From Microbacterium jejuense (GTDB lineage: Bacteria > Actinomycetota > Actinomycetes > Actinomycetales > Microbacteriaceae), in assembly GCF_019511665.1 (NCBI RefSeq), contig NZ_JAEUAW010000003.1:62001-126000 (forward strand): a stretch of 64,000 bases of DNA, given 5' to 3'. The position numbers were made by a program, and so were the translations under genes. Numbering within the stretch: position 1 is the stretch's first letter; each line of letters begins with the position of its first letter. Under the pieces are notes generated by a model. That model was not told the DNA's origin and searched no databases. It saw only the letters and a program-made list of their open reading frames with translations. Below are positions 17,988-27,107 of the stretch, in pieces.

Positions 17988-18884
17988 TTACTCGGCCGGG
18001 GTCGCCTCGGCGGCCTCGACGGCCGCCTCTGCAGCCTCGGCACCCGCCTCGTCGGCGGCCGACTCGGTGGCGATCGTCTCGACCTCGGCGACGTCGGTCA
18101 CGACCGGGGCCTCGTCGGCGGCGGCGCCCTGCTCGAGCAGCTCGCGCTCCCAGTCGGCCAGCGGCTCGGCGTCTGCGGCCTCGTCGGTGGGCTGGTGGCG
18201 CTGGATGAGGCCCTCGGCGGCGGCGTCGGCGATGATGCGGGTGAGCAGGCCCACCGAGCGGATCGCGTCGTCGTTGCCGGGGATCGGGTACTGGAACTCG
18301 TCCGGGTCGGCGTTGGTGTCGAGGATGCCGATCACCGGGATGCCGAGCTTCGACGCCTCGTCGATGGCGAGGTGCTCGCGCTTGGCGTCGACGACCCAGA
18401 TGGCCGAGGGGGTCTTCTGGAGGTTGCGGATGCCGCCGAGCGACTTGTGCAGCTTGTCGAGCTCGCGCTTCTTGAGGAGGAGCTCCTTCTTGGTGAAGCC
18501 GCTCGCCGCCGGGTCTTCGAAGTCGAGCTCCTCGAGCTCCTTCATGCGAGCAAGGCGCTTCGACACCGTCGAGAAGTTGGTGAGGAGGCCACCGAGCCAG
18601 CGCTGGTTCACGTAGGGCTGGCCGACGCGGGTCGCCTGCTCGGCGATGACTTCCTGCGCCTGCTTCTTCGTGCCGACGAAGAGGATCGTGCCGCCGTGGG
18701 CGACGGTCTCCTTGACGAACTCGTACGCCTTGTCGATGTACGTGAGCGACTGCTGGAGGTCGATGATGTGGATGCCGCTGCGCTCGGTGAGGATGAAGCG
18801 CTTGACCTTCGGGTTCCACCGGCGGGTCTGGTGTCCGAAGTGGACGCCGCTGTCGAGCAGCTGGCGAATGGTGACGACGGCCAT
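17988..18884 (-). CDS. rpsB: 30S ribosomal protein S2
   Basis: Small-subunit protein, 298 residues. Conserved start [21 protein letters not shown], then [13 protein letters not shown] and [23 protein letters not shown]-terminal Ala/Glu-rich acidic tail of about 60 residues is typical for actinobacteria. The ATG at 18884 is preceded by CAGGAG. First gene of the rpsB-tsf operon with a long upstream leader. Confidence 0.98.
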   Translation of the reverse strand: MAVVTIRQLLDSGVHFGHQTRRWNPKVKRFILTERSGIHIIDLQQSLTYIDKAYEFVKETVAHGGTILFVGTKKQAQEVIAEQATRVGQPYVNQRWLGGLLTNFSTVSKRLARMKELEELDFEDPAASGFTKKELLLKKRELDKLHKSLGGIRNLQKTPSAIWVVDAKREHLAIDEASKLGIPVIGILDTNADPDEFQYPIPGNDDAIRSVGLLTRIIADAAAEGLIQRHQPTDEAADAEPLADWERELLEQGAAADEAPVVTDVAEVETIATESAADEAGAEAAEAAVEAAEATPAE

Positions 18885-19223
18885 GGCCGGTCTCCTGTTC
18901 TGGCGCGCGTGCGCCTGTTGCGGTTGTCTCGCGCCGACCGTCGGCCGGCGAGCCTGGTGCCCGGCACATGCCCGCCCGGCGCCCGCCGTGAGGCGTTCGC
19001 AAGGACCGTAGGGAATGGATGCCGCATCACGGACGCCGACCCGTTCGAGCCGAGATCCGCCACGCTGAGGGCACGCGGAGTCACTCCGACAGGCGGAGTG
19101 CGGCTCCCAGTGTACCAGGAGCGGGGCCGCGGCCCCTCCTCCACCGAGGCCGCTCCCCAGGTCTTGTCCACCGATGCTCGCACGCACGCCCGCCGGCATC
19201 GGCGAGTGCGGGAGGCTCGGTCG
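18885..19223. other. 339-base divergent spacer: rpsB leader and promoter, M23 gene upstream region
   Basis: No credible gene on either strand. It holds the likely rpsB promoter (extended -10 at 19109-19117), a roughly 215-base rpsB leader, and a perfect palindrome GGGGCCGCGGCCCC at 19123-19136 just upstream of that promoter. A leader this long could carry S2 autoregulation, but I recognise no known RNA family in it. Confidence 0.6.
19109..19117 (-). promoter_or_regulatory. extended -10 promoter element TGG-TACACT for rpsB
   Basis: TGGTACACT on the minus strand matches an extended -10 (TGn plus TAnnnT). It is nearly identical to TGGCACAAT upstream of rplS and rpsP. Predicted start near 19102. 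No good -35 is present, as expected for an extended -10. Confidence 0.55.
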
Positions 19224-19778
19224 ATGATCGCTCACCCACCCGCTCGGCCGACGCGATGGCGACGGCTTGCCGCAGGGCTGCTGTCCGCCGTCCTGGTGCT
19301 CTCGGGCGCGGCCTCATCCGGAGCGGCCGGTGCGATCACCCGGCCACCAGCCGCCACGGCCGTGGCGAGCGAGACGGGCTGGGTGTGGCCGGCGCATCCC
19401 GTCCGTGTGGAACGGGGCTTCGTCGCTCCGCCGCACGCCTACGGTCCCGGACACCGGGGCATCGATCTGCGCCCGCTGGAGGGCGGCGACGTCGTCGCGC
19501 CCGCCGCGGGGGTCATCGCCTTCTCCGGGCCGGTCGCCGGTCGAGGCATCGTCACGATCGACCATGGCGACGGCCTCGTCACGACGCTGGAGCCCATCGA
19601 CACCACGCTGACGGCGGGCACGCCGGTCGGGTCGGGAGAGTCCGTGGGCTCGGTGGCGCTCGGCGGGCACGTGGAACCCGGGGTGTTCCACTTCGGGGTG
19701 CGACGGGACGGCGAGTACATCAACCCGCTGCTTCTGCTGGGAGGCGTCCCGCGTGCGGTGCTGCTGCCCTGCTGCTGA
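19224..19778 (+). CDS. secreted M23 (LytM-like) peptidase-family protein, catalytic residues incomplete
   Basis: The 184-residue protein has a signal peptide (basic RPTRWRR then [20 protein letters not shown]) and a LytM fold beginning [14 protein letters not shown]. The first zinc motif is present (GHRGIDL), but the usual final HxH reads VFH in GVFHFGVRR, and the usual Y-x-H-L reads TTLEPI. It may bind but not cut peptidoglycan, or use a variant site. This gene beside rpsB is a recurring actinobacterial arrangement. ATG 19224 has GGGAGG 9 bases upstream. Confidence 0.85.
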   Translation: MIAHPPARPTRWRRLAAGLLSAVLVLSGAASSGAAGAITRPPAATAVASETGWVWPAHPVRVERGFVAPPHAYGPGHRGIDLRPLEGGDVVAPAAGVIAFSGPVAGRGIVTIDHGDGLVTTLEPIDTTLTAGTPVGSGESVGSVALGGHVEPGVFHFGVRRDGEYINPLLLLGGVPRAVLLPCC

Positions 19779-19808
19779 TCCACCCGCCGGGCGCGCCGGC
19801 GGCCCGCG

Positions 19809-20720
19809 TCAGGCGCGCGGGTGGGCGAGACGGTACGACGCCGCGAGACGTTCGCTCGACACGTGCGTGTAGATCTGCGTCGTGCCGAGGCTCGCGTGGC
19901 CGAGGATCTCCTGCACCGCGCGCAGGTCCGCTCCGCCGTCCAGCAGGTGCGTCGCCGCCGAGTGGCGAAGCGCGTGCGGCCCGACCTGCGCGCCCAGCTC
20001 CGGCCCCAGCCGGCGCGACACGAGGTCGTAGACGGCGCGCGGCCCGAGTCGCCCGCCGCGGGCGCCCAGGAACAGCGCGGATGCCGCCGAGCCCCCGCTC
20101 CCGTCCGCGCGCGAGGCCAGCACCGGGCGCCCCCGTACGACGTACGACTCCACAGCATGCAGGGCGGGCAGTCCGAAGGGGACCACGCGCTCCTTGGACC
20201 CTTTGCCGAGCACGCGCACGGTCCGGCGATCCCGGTCCAGGTCGTCCACGTCCAGCCCGCAGAGCTCCGACACGCGCACCGCAGCTCCGTACAGCAGTTC
20301 GAGCACCGCGTGGTCGCGCAGCGCCACCGGGTCTCCGTCGGCCGCCGCCCGCGCCATGACGGCGAGCACCTCGTCGAGGGTCTGCGCCGTGGCGACCTTC
20401 GGAAGCGTCTTGCCGCGCTTGGGCGAGACGAGCCGGAGACTCGGATCCGTATCGATGGCCTCGGTCTCGGCGGCCCACGCGAAGAAGCCGCGCACCGCTG
20501 CGGTGCGGCGGGCGATGGTGGCGCGGCTGTCGCCCCGCTGCACCGCCTGCCACAGCCAGTCACGCAGCGTCTCGAGGTCGACATCGGCGAGCTCGACGTC
20601 GCCGCACGCGAGCCGCAGCCCGTCGAGGTCCGATCGATAGGCGCGCACCGTCGCCGGCGACAGTCTGCGCACCTGTGCCAGATGGCGCAGATACGCGTCG
20701 GCGGCCGCGTCGATCCTCAT
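19809..20720 (-). CDS. xerC: tyrosine recombinase XerC
   Basis: Site-specific recombinase that resolves chromosome dimers with XerD. The 303-residue protein has an N-terminal SAM-like core-binding domain (about 1-90) and the full catalytic set: R149, K173/K176 region, H249, R252, H275 and Y284 (TQIYTHV). ATG 20720 begins the conserved domain; a longer start at 20756 adds only a Cys/His-rich stretch and is less likely. Its place after dprA in the housekeeping block marks it as XerC rather than a phage integrase. Confidence 0.92.
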   Translation of the reverse strand: MRIDAAADAYLRHLAQVRRLSPATVRAYRSDLDGLRLACGDVELADVDLETLRDWLWQAVQRGDSRATIARRTAAVRGFFAWAAETEAIDTDPSLRLVSPKRGKTLPKVATAQTLDEVLAVMARAAADGDPVALRDHAVLELLYGAAVRVSELCGLDVDDLDRDRRTVRVLGKGSKERVVPFGLPALHAVESYVVRGRPVLASRADGSGGSAASALFLGARGGRLGPRAVYDLVSRRLGPELGAQVGPHALRHSAATHLLDGGADLRAVQEILGHASLGTTQIYTHVSSERLAASYRLAHPRA

Positions 20721-20786
20721 GCAACCAGCATGCCGCCGGCAGTCGGCCGCACGCACGCGACGCCCCGCGACGGGCGACGTTCACCC

Positions 20787-21995
20787 TCACCGGCGTGCGG
20801 CCACCGACCGCCAGCCGTCGACCCCGGCCTGCACGGAACCCTCCAGCTGCAGGATGCCGAGCAGCATGCGCACCTCTTCCGGCGCCATCCCGGCCCGACG
20901 CGCCACTTCGTCGGCGTCGCGCCCGACCCTGTTGCTCAGTGCGTCCCGCACGCGCGTGGCGTCGTCCGTGCGCCGGCCGGAACCCATCGCCGCGTCCGCT
21001 GCGATGGCGTCGGGTCCGGTGGGCGACAGCCACCCGCCCAGCAGCTCGCGCACGTCGTCCGCGCTCGTGATGCAGACCGCATCGCTCTCGCGGATGAGAC
21101 GATGCGTGCCCGCGGAGGCGGGAGCCGTGATCGGCCCCGGAACCGCGCCCAGGCCCCGCCCGAGCTGGGACGCATGACCCGCGGTGTTGAGGGATCCGCT
21201 GCGCCAGCCGGCCTCGACCACGACGGTCGCCGTCGTGAGCGCTGCGATCAACCTGTTCCGCTGCAGGAAGCGCCACTTCGTGGGGGCGGATCCGCACGGC
21301 ACCTCGCTCACGACGGCGCCGGTGCGTGCGATGTCGTCGATGAGCTGCGTGTGCCCCGCGGGATACGCCCGCTCAGCGCCCCCGGCCAGCAGCGCGACCG
21401 TCAGACCGCCCGCGCCCAGCGCGGCGCGGTGCGCGGCCCCGTCGATGCCGTACGCCCCGCCCGAGACGATCGGCACACCGCTCCCCGCCAATTCGGCCGC
21501 CAGTTCGCGCGCCACGAGGTCGCCGTACCCGGATGCCGCACGGGCGCCGACGATCGCGACCGAGGGATGCAGCCGGCCCAGGACGGCGGCATCCCCCCGA
21601 ACCCACAGGCACAGGGGCGCATGGGATTCGAGGTCGTTGAGCTGCGCGGGCCAGACCGCGTCGCGCGGCGTGACGAGTGCGACATCGCGGGCGCCGGCGA
21701 TGCGCAGCGTGTCGGCCACGGATCTCGCCGACAGCCGGGGCAGCCACCGCTTGGGCGCCTCGGTCCGTTCGCGCACGGTGAGCTCGTCGAGCGGACGTGC
21801 GGACAGCAGCGCCTCCAGGGCCGCGACCGCGCCTCGTGCCGCGACGACGCGCCCGGCGACCGAGTCGCCCGGCTCGACGAGCTGGCACCACACCGCGGTG
21901 GCGTACCGATCGAGAGCCTCGTCGTCGCTCAGCTGCAGGCGCAGCGGCGCGAGCGCCGCCCTCGCGGCACCCACGGAGACATCGAACGCCGTCAT
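20787..21995 (-). CDS. dprA: DNA-processing protein DprA
   Basis: Binds incoming single-stranded DNA and loads RecA in transformable bacteria. The 402-residue protein has the Rossmann-like core with SVAIVGARAASGYG, PIVSGGAYGIDGAAHRAAL, LAGGAERAYPAGH and the VVVEAGWRSGSLNTA region, followed by a C-terminal winged-helix-like domain (EVARRAGMAPEEVRMLL). ATG overlaps the comM stop (ATGA). Actinobacteria keep this gene widely without known competence, so a role in uptake is not implied. Confidence 0.95.
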   Translation of the reverse strand: MTAFDVSVGAARAALAPLRLQLSDDEALDRYATAVWCQLVEPGDSVAGRVVAARGAVAALEALLSARPLDELTVRERTEAPKRWLPRLSARSVADTLRIAGARDVALVTPRDAVWPAQLNDLESHAPLCLWVRGDAAVLGRLHPSVAIVGARAASGYGDLVARELAAELAGSGVPIVSGGAYGIDGAAHRAALGAGGLTVALLAGGAERAYPAGHTQLIDDIARTGAVVSEVPCGSAPTKWRFLQRNRLIAALTTATVVVEAGWRSGSLNTAGHASQLGRGLGAVPGPITAPASAGTHRLIRESDAVCITSADDVRELLGGWLSPTGPDAIAADAAMGSGRRTDDATRVRDALSNRVGRDADEVARRAGMAPEEVRMLLGILQLEGSVQAGVDGWRSVAARR

Positions 21996-23521
21996 CGTGC
22001 GAGACCCTTCTTCAGATACAGCGCCCGGCCGATGTGGTCGACGCCGAGCCGTGGCCGGCCCTCGATGTCGGCGAGCGACCAGGCGACGCGCAGCACGCGG
22101 TCGTAGCCGCGCAGCGTGATGGCACCGCGCGTCAGGGCGGCATCCAGCGGGCGGCGGACGGCGGGCTCGGGCGCCGCCGGGCCTTCGCGCAGCCACGTGC
22201 CCGGCACGTCGGCGTTGACGCGCCACGCGGTGCTCCGCAGCCGATGGCGGGCTCGGGCGCGCGCCTCGGCCACGCGTGCGCGGGCGACCTCCGTCGAGGT
22301 CACCGGGACCGCGTCGCGCTGTGCGACCGACACGCGGGTGAGCGTGAGCTCGATGTCCATGCGGTCGAGCAGCGGCCCCGACAGCCGCCCGAGGTAGCGC
22401 CGGATCGCCGCCGGAGGGCACACGCACGTGCCGCCCCGGATGCCGTAGTCGCCGCACGGACAAGGGTTCGTCGCCAGGACGAGCTGGAACCGCGCCGGGT
22501 ATTCGGCGTGGGCGCCGGCACGGTGGATCGCGATCGTCCCCGTCTCGAGCGGCTGACGCAGCGCGTCCAGCACCGAGGCCGGAAACTCCCCCGCCTCGTC
22601 GAGGAACAGCACCCCCTCGCTCGCCCGTGCGATGGCGCCCGGGCGCACGACGCGGGAGCCGCCGCCCACCAGAGCGGCGACGGAGGCACTGTGGTGGGGC
22701 GCCTCGAACGGCGGCGTGCGCGACAGCTCCACGATGCGCGAGCCCGAGAGACTGCGGATCGAGGCGGCCGTGAGCGCGGCGCGGTCGTCGAGCGCGGGCA
22801 GGATGCCGGGCAGGCGGCGCGCGAGCATCGTCTTGCCCGCGCCGGGCGGTCCGCACATCAGCAGGTGGTGCCCGCCGGCGGCGGCGACGATGAGCGCTTC
22901 GACGGCCTCGCGCTGCCCGATGACGTCCGCGAGGTCGAGCCCGAGGTCGTCCGGGCGCGGCGCGCCTTCGTCGGCGAGCGCCACGGGTTCGTCGTCCGGC
23001 ACCTCGACCTCCCCACCGTGCCACGCGACCACCTGGGCCAGGTTGACCGCCGCGAGCACCTCGACTCCGTCGACGAGCGCCGCCTCCGGACCGTTCGCGT
23101 GTGGAACGACCACCCGCCGGTGTCCGGCTCGACGCGCCGCCACCACTGCCGGCAGCACTCCGGGCACCGGTCGCAGTCGCCCGTCGAGGCCCAGTTCGCC
23201 GACGTGCACGGTCGAGGCGACGGAGGCGGCATCCATTCCGGGCTCGGTCGCGAGCGAGGCGACCGCGATCGCGATGTCGAAGCCCGACCCCTGCTTCGGC
23301 AGGCTCGCGGGTGACAGGTTGACGGTCAGCCGGCGGCGGGGAAGCGGAGTGCCGCTGTTCGCGCACGCGTTGTGCACGCGCTGCACCGCTTCACCGAGCG
23401 CCTTGTCGCCGAGCCCGATGATGCGGAACTCGGGCGTCTGCTGCGACAGGTCGGCCTCCACCTCGACGCACTCCCCCTCGGCGCCGACGAGCGCGACCGC
23501 CCACGTTCTCGCGACGCTCAC
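21992..23521 (-). CDS. comM: YifB/ComM-type Mg-chelatase-like AAA+ ATPase
   Basis: The 509-residue protein has an N-terminal Lon-like S5 fold (about 1-165), an AAA+ module with Walker A GPPGAGKT and GVLFLDEAGEF, a zinc-type CPCGDYG segment, and a C-terminal helical region (LRGYDRVLRVAWSLADIEGR). In Vibrio and Haemophilus ComM is a branch-migration helicase used in transformation. GTG start overlaps the yraN stop, and its stop overlaps dprA, so yraN-comM-dprA are tightly coupled. Confidence 0.95.
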   Translation of the reverse strand: MSVARTWAVALVGAEGECVEVEADLSQQTPEFRIIGLGDKALGEAVQRVHNACANSGTPLPRRRLTVNLSPASLPKQGSGFDIAIAVASLATEPGMDAASVASTVHVGELGLDGRLRPVPGVLPAVVAARRAGHRRVVVPHANGPEAALVDGVEVLAAVNLAQVVAWHGGEVEVPDDEPVALADEGAPRPDDLGLDLADVIGQREAVEALIVAAAGGHHLLMCGPPGAGKTMLARRLPGILPALDDRAALTAASIRSLSGSRIVELSRTPPFEAPHHSASVAALVGGGSRVVRPGAIARASEGVLFLDEAGEFPASVLDALRQPLETGTIAIHRAGAHAEYPARFQLVLATNPCPCGDYGIRGGTCVCPPAAIRRYLGRLSGPLLDRMDIELTLTRVSVAQRDAVPVTSTEVARARVAEARARARHRLRSTAWRVNADVPGTWLREGPAAPEPAVRRPLDAALTRGAITLRGYDRVLRVAWSLADIEGRPRLGVDHIGRALYLKKGLAR

Positions 23522-23886
23522 GGCACCTCCACGTCGACGAGGTGCTCAAGCGTCGCGCACGCCGGCTGCGGGCCCGTCAGGCCGATCGCGTCGATCCTCA
23601 GCCGACGGCCCTGGACGGCGTCACGGTTCTCAGCGGCCCACGCCGCCGCGAGGCGCCAGAGCCGCGCCCGCTTGCGTGCATCGATCGCCTCGAACGGGTG
23701 GCCGAAGTCGACTCCGCGCCGCGTCTTGACCTCGACGACGACGACCGTCCCGGCGTCGGCGACGACGAGGTCGATCTCACCTGCCCGGCAGCGCCAGTTG
23801 CGCGCGAGGATCGCGAATCCGAGTTCCGAGAAGTAGCGGGCCGCACGGTCCTCACCGGCGTGCCCGAGATCGTCCTTGTCTGCCAT
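23518..23886 (-). CDS. YraN family (UPF0102) endonuclease-like protein
   Basis: A 122-residue protein of the restriction-endonuclease-like fold: AARYFSELGFAILARNWRC, then GEIDLVVAD and VVVVEVKTRR, which supply the D-ExK metal-site pattern. Biochemical role is unproven in the family. ATG 23886 begins the conserved domain; a longer start at 23937 adds a Pro/Arg-rich stretch. The stop overlaps the comM start. Confidence 0.9.
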   Translation of the reverse strand: MADKDDLGHAGEDRAARYFSELGFAILARNWRCRAGEIDLVVADAGTVVVVEVKTRRGVDFGHPFEAIDARKRARLWRLAAAWAAENRDAVQGRRLRIDAIGLTGPQPACATLEHLVDVEVP

Positions 23887-23988
23887 TCCGGCATCGTCGC
23901 GCGCCGGGGGCGGCGCGCGGACGCCGGGTCGCGGCATCCGTTCACAACTGCGCGAACCGGTGCGGATCGCGCGACTGTGGAGGAGGCG

Positions 23989-24312
23989 TCAGGTGTCGAG
24001 CGAGAGCTCTTCGGGAAGGTGGAAGTCGCGGCGCGAGAGCTCTTCGACGTTGACGTCCTTGAACGTCAGCACGCGCACGGCCTTGACGAACCGGTCGGCG
24101 CGGTAGATGTCCCACACCCACACATCCGACATCGAGATCTCGAAGTAGAAGTCGTGCTCGGTGTCACGGCGGACGACGTTGACCTCGTTGGCGAGATAGA
24201 ACCGCCGCTCGGTCTCGATCACGTACTGGAATTGCGATACGACGTCGCGGTACTCGCGGTACAGGGCGAGCTCGAGCTCACGGTCGTAGTCTTCGAACAC
24301 CTCGTCGTCCAT
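23989..24312 (-). CDS. DUF2469 family protein
   Basis: A 107-residue acidic protein (MDDEVFEDYDRELELALYRE) with the conserved FQYVIETERRFYLANEV and FYFEISMSDVWVWDIYR segments of the actinobacterial DUF2469 family. It is nearly always next to rnhB and yraN, as here. Function unknown. A TAGGAT hexamer lies 9 bases upstream of the ATG, so it may start its own transcript. Confidence 0.92.
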   Translation of the reverse strand: MDDEVFEDYDRELELALYREYRDVVSQFQYVIETERRFYLANEVNVVRRDTEHDFYFEISMSDVWVWDIYRADRFVKAVRVLTFKDVNVEELSRRDFHLPEELSLDT

Positions 24313-24321
24313 GGTGCCTCC

Positions 24322-24327
24322 ATCCTA
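24322..24327 (-). promoter_or_regulatory. possible -10 (TAGGAT) before the DUF2469 gene
   Basis: TAGGAT on the minus strand, 9 bases before ATG 24312, with GGAGG between. The transcript would have almost no leader. Confidence 0.4.
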
Positions 24328-24378
24328 GGGCGCTCGACGATGCGGTGCCCGTGCGTCCGCGGCCGGCGAACGGGGCGC

Positions 24379-25038
24379 TCAGAACAGCGTCGGAGCCTCG
24401 GCGATCGACCACGAGGCGCGGTGATGCCGGCTGATGCCGTGCTCGCGGATCGCCGCGCGATGCTCGGGGCTCGCGTATCCCTTGTTGCGCGCCCACTCGT
24501 ACGCTGGGAGCTCGTCGTGCAGCCTGGTCATGACGTCGTCGCGCGCGACCTTGGCGATCACGGAGGCCGCGGCCGCTGACGCGCAATCCCGGTCGGCTTT
24601 GATGACCGGACGGACCGTGAGGGCCCGTTCGCCCGCGGGAGTGATGTAGTCGTAGTTGCCGTCGAGGATGACGATCGCCTCCTCGACGATCACGCCCTGG
24701 CTGCGCAGATCGGCGAGGGCGCGTACCGAGGCGAGACCGAGCGCGCGCATGATGCCGATCTCGTCGATCTCCTGGGAGCTGGCCCATCCGATGGCGCTGG
24801 CGGCGACCCACGATGCGGCCCGGGCCGCGACGTCGTGGCGACGCAGCTCCGGGACGAGCTTCGAATCGCGCAGCCCCTGAGGCACGCGCTTGCGCGAACG
24901 CGGCGCATCGACGACCGCCGCGCCGACCGCGACCGGACCCGCGAGCGCGCCGCGGCCGACCTCGTCGCACGCGATCACGAGCGTGTGCTCGCGCAGCAGC
25001 CGGCGTTCCAGCGTGAGCCGGGGCTCGACGACAGTCAT
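24379..25038 (-). CDS. rnhB: ribonuclease HII
   Basis: Removes RNA from RNA-DNA hybrids and misincorporated ribonucleotides. The 219-residue protein has the DEGR-like motif as ACDEVGRGALAGPV (D25, E26), LDGNYDYI and VIKADRDCASAAAASVIAKVARD. ATG overlaps the lepB stop (ATGA). Confidence 0.96.
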   Translation of the reverse strand: MTVVEPRLTLERRLLREHTLVIACDEVGRGALAGPVAVGAAVVDAPRSRKRVPQGLRDSKLVPELRRHDVAARAASWVAASAIGWASSQEIDEIGIMRALGLASVRALADLRSQGVIVEEAIVILDGNYDYITPAGERALTVRPVIKADRDCASAAAASVIAKVARDDVMTRLHDELPAYEWARNKGYASPEHRAAIREHGISRHHRASWSIAEAPTLF

Positions 25039-25817
25039 CGCGCGTCGTCGCCCCCCTCCGGCGCGGGAACGCCCGCGAAGACGTCGTGATGGAAGTCCAG
25101 GAGCCCGAAGCGGTCGAACGGCCATGTCACCAGGAACGCGCGCCCGACCACATTGTCGATCGGGACGAAGCCCTTTCCGGGCTGATCCGTGTTGTAACGG
25201 GAGTCTTTGGATCGATAGCGGTTGTCGCCCAGCACCCACAGCTTGCCGTCGGGCACGGTCACGTCGAACGCGTCCGCCGACGCGGCCGTCTCGCCTGGCG
25301 GGAACTTGACGTAGCCGGTCTCGTCGATCGGCACGTCGTTGACGGTGATCTGCCCGATCGCGTTGCAGCACACCACGTGATCGCCGGGCAGCCCGATGAC
25401 GCGCTTCACGAGATGGTCGTCGCTGTCGGGCGCGGCCAGGCCCACGAGCGACAGCACCCACTCGAACGCCTCGACCACCGGCGGGCGCGCCGGCTCGGTG
25501 CTCGGCGGCAGCCACCCGCCCGGATCGCGGAACACGACGATGTCGCCGCGGTCGTAGCCGCCGAAGCGCGGCGTGATCTCGTCGACGAGGATGCGGTCCT
25601 TGATGAGGAGCGTGTCTTCCATCGACCCCGAGGGGATGTAGAACGAGCGGACGAGGAACGTCTTGACCACGAGCGAGACGAGCACCGCGATCACGATGAT
25701 CACGAGGACGTCCCGGAGGAAGACCAGCCATCCCCTGCGCCGCGGCTGGACCGTCGCCGCCACCTCGGTGCCGGCGGTGGGTGACGGTTCGGCCGGGGCC
25801 GACTTCTCAGTCGTCAT
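25035..25817 (-). CDS. lepB: signal peptidase I
   Basis: Membrane protease that cleaves Sec and Tat signal peptides. The 260-residue protein has one membrane helix (about 33-55) and the Ser-Lys dyad: S65 in YIPSGSMEDTL and K138 in HLVKRVIGLPGD, plus VLGDNRYRSKDSR. ATG 25817 has GGAGGA 5 bases upstream. It precedes rnhB with an ATGA overlap and follows rplS with a terminator-like hairpin in between. Confidence 0.96.
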   Translation of the reverse strand: MTTEKSAPAEPSPTAGTEVAATVQPRRRGWLVFLRDVLVIIVIAVLVSLVVKTFLVRSFYIPSGSMEDTLLIKDRILVDEITPRFGGYDRGDIVVFRDPGGWLPPSTEPARPPVVEAFEWVLSLVGLAAPDSDDHLVKRVIGLPGDHVVCCNAIGQITVNDVPIDETGYVKFPPGETAASADAFDVTVPDGKLWVLGDNRYRSKDSRYNTDQPGKGFVPIDNVVGRAFLVTWPFDRFGLLDFHHDVFAGVPAPEGGDDAR

Positions 25818-25918
25818 CGAGTTCCTCCGCGGGCGCCGACGGTCGGCGAGCCCGTCTTCAAGGGTGACACACTCCGGACCCGTTCCCTGCACGCACGGGC
25901 GAGCGCGCCGGGGAACGA

Positions 25919-25949
25919 CGAAGCCCCGGACCGCGGGTCCGGGGCTTCG
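25919..25949 (-). terminator. 14-bp hairpin after rplS, probable terminator
   Basis: Perfect 14-bp stem (CGAAGCCCCGGACC with its complement) around a GCG loop, 19 bases past the rplS stop. No long T-run follows, so termination may be partial and allow lepB read-through. Confidence 0.65.
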
Positions 25950-25968
25950 ATCGCGCTGCGACGACGCG

Positions 25969-26316
25969 TCAGTTGTCGCGCTTCTCCTTGATCTTGGCCT
26001 TCTTGCCACGGAGGTTGCGCAGGTAGTAGAGCTTGGCGCGGCGCACGTCACCGCGGGTCACGACCTCGATGTGGTCGATGACCGGCGAGTGCACCGGGAA
26101 GGTGCGCTCCACGCCGACCTGGAAGCTGATCTTGCGGACCGTGAAGGTCTCGCGCACGCCGTCGCCCGAGCGGCCGATGACGACGCCCTGGAAGACCTGG
26201 ATGCGGGAGCGGTTGCCCTCGGTGATGTTGACGTGCACCTTGACGGTGTCGCCGGGAGCGAAGTCCGGGATGTCGGAGCGGAGCGAAGCCGCGTCGACGG
26301 CGTCGAGGATCTGCAT
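25969..26316 (-). CDS. rplS: 50S ribosomal protein L19
   Basis: The 115-residue protein has the family segments [41 protein letters not shown] and [24 protein letters not shown] 26316 starts the mature sequence; AGAGAGAGA lies upstream. It has its own extended -10 promoter and a leader of about 120 bases. In many bacteria it directly follows trmD; here trmD is about 9 kb away. Confidence 0.98.
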   Translation of the reverse strand: MQILDAVDAASLRSDIPDFAPGDTVKVHVNITEGNRSRIQVFQGVVIGRSGDGVRETFTVRKISFQVGVERTFPVHSPVIDHIEVVTRGDVRRAKLYYLRNLRGKKAKIKEKRDN

Positions 26317-26437
26317 GATCGTCTCTCTCTGCGGCCGCCACAGGTCGACCGCGGGAAGGGGTTCTGAAGGATGAGGTGTGCCGCAGGCCTTCGGCGTCAC
26401 GCCGTCCAGCTGGTTCCCCTGAGGCAGAACCGGTCAG

Positions 26438-26459
26438 GGCACAAAGAACCATTGTGCCA
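26438..26459 (-). promoter_or_regulatory. extended -10 promoter of rplS inside a 7-bp dyad
   Basis: TGGCACAAT on the minus strand (26459-26451) is the extended -10. It lies within a dyad of GGCACAA and TTGTGCC arms (26438-26444 and 26452-26458). The rpsP promoter has the same TGGCACAAT and also overlaps a dyad. Confidence 0.5.
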
Positions 26460-26485
26460 CGGATGCCGCGCCCCGCCAAAACGCC

Positions 26486-26989
26486 TCAGTCGGCGGAAGG
26501 CGCCTGCTTCTCGGTGATCACGATGACCTCGCGCTCGGCGGCACCGGGCCCGTTCGTGCCCTCCTGCGGGGGCGGGATGTACGCGAGGCCATCGGTGGTG
26601 TGCATCACGACGCGCGACGGCCGCGCCTCGCTCCACAGCTGCCACAGCGCGAGCCAGAACAGCGCCACACCGGCGACGATGGCGAGGACCATGATCGGCG
26701 CCCACCACGACTGCACGAAGAAGCCGAGCGAGATCACGAGGCCGTGCCACACCGTGAACCCGAGAACATCCCACCACGACACCGCTCGCTGCGCGCGGAC
26801 CGTGCCGCGGGCGCGGACGAGGAGGGTGAGGATGAGCTGCCACACGAAGACACCCGGGATGGCGAGGAAGAGCACCCACAGGAACGCCCACCCGCCGGCG
26901 TTGAACACGGCCCAGCCGACCAGCAGCCACAGCGGCAGCACGAAGGCTGCCGGGATCAGCCAGCCGAAGAACGCGCGTCGCAGCCACAT
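26486..26989 (-). CDS. hypothetical four-helix membrane protein
   Basis: The 167-residue protein has about four membrane segments (LIPAAFVLPLWLLVGWAVF; WAFLWVLFLAIPGVFVWQLIL; VWHGLVISLGFFV; APIMVLAIVAGVALFWLALW) and a hydrophilic C-terminal tail of about 45 residues. I do not recognise it. A TAGCAT hexamer 7 bases before ATG 26989 suggests a leaderless transcript. It is divergent from map. Confidence 0.8.
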   Translation of the reverse strand: MWLRRAFFGWLIPAAFVLPLWLLVGWAVFNAGGWAFLWVLFLAIPGVFVWQLILTLLVRARGTVRAQRAVSWWDVLGFTVWHGLVISLGFFVQSWWAPIMVLAIVAGVALFWLALWQLWSEARPSRVVMHTTDGLAYIPPPQEGTNGPGAAEREVIVITEKQAPSAD

Positions 26990-26996
26990 GGCTCTG

Positions 26997-27002
26997 ATGC
27001 TA
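26997..27002 (-). promoter_or_regulatory. -10 hexamer TAGCAT, leaderless type
   Basis: TAGCAT on the minus strand ends 7 bases before the ATG of the small membrane protein gene. Confidence 0.45.
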
Positions 27003-27107
27003 CGCCGGTGCCGGCACGGGCGGCACCGGTCCCGCGCGCCGCGGAGGATCCTCCCAGCCAGGCGGCTGCGGGCCCGGCAGAATGGGAGGCGGACGAGAGG
27101 ACACCAC

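Noticed and set aside
19809..20720. Tyrosine recombinase as a sign of a mobile element or prophage
   Set aside because: It is in the conserved dprA-xerC-rpsB housekeeping order, with no att repeats, tRNA or phage genes near it.
21992..23521. comM-dprA-yraN as evidence of natural competence
   Set aside because: These genes are widespread in non-transformable actinobacteria, and no DNA uptake genes (comEA, comEC, pilus) are in the window.
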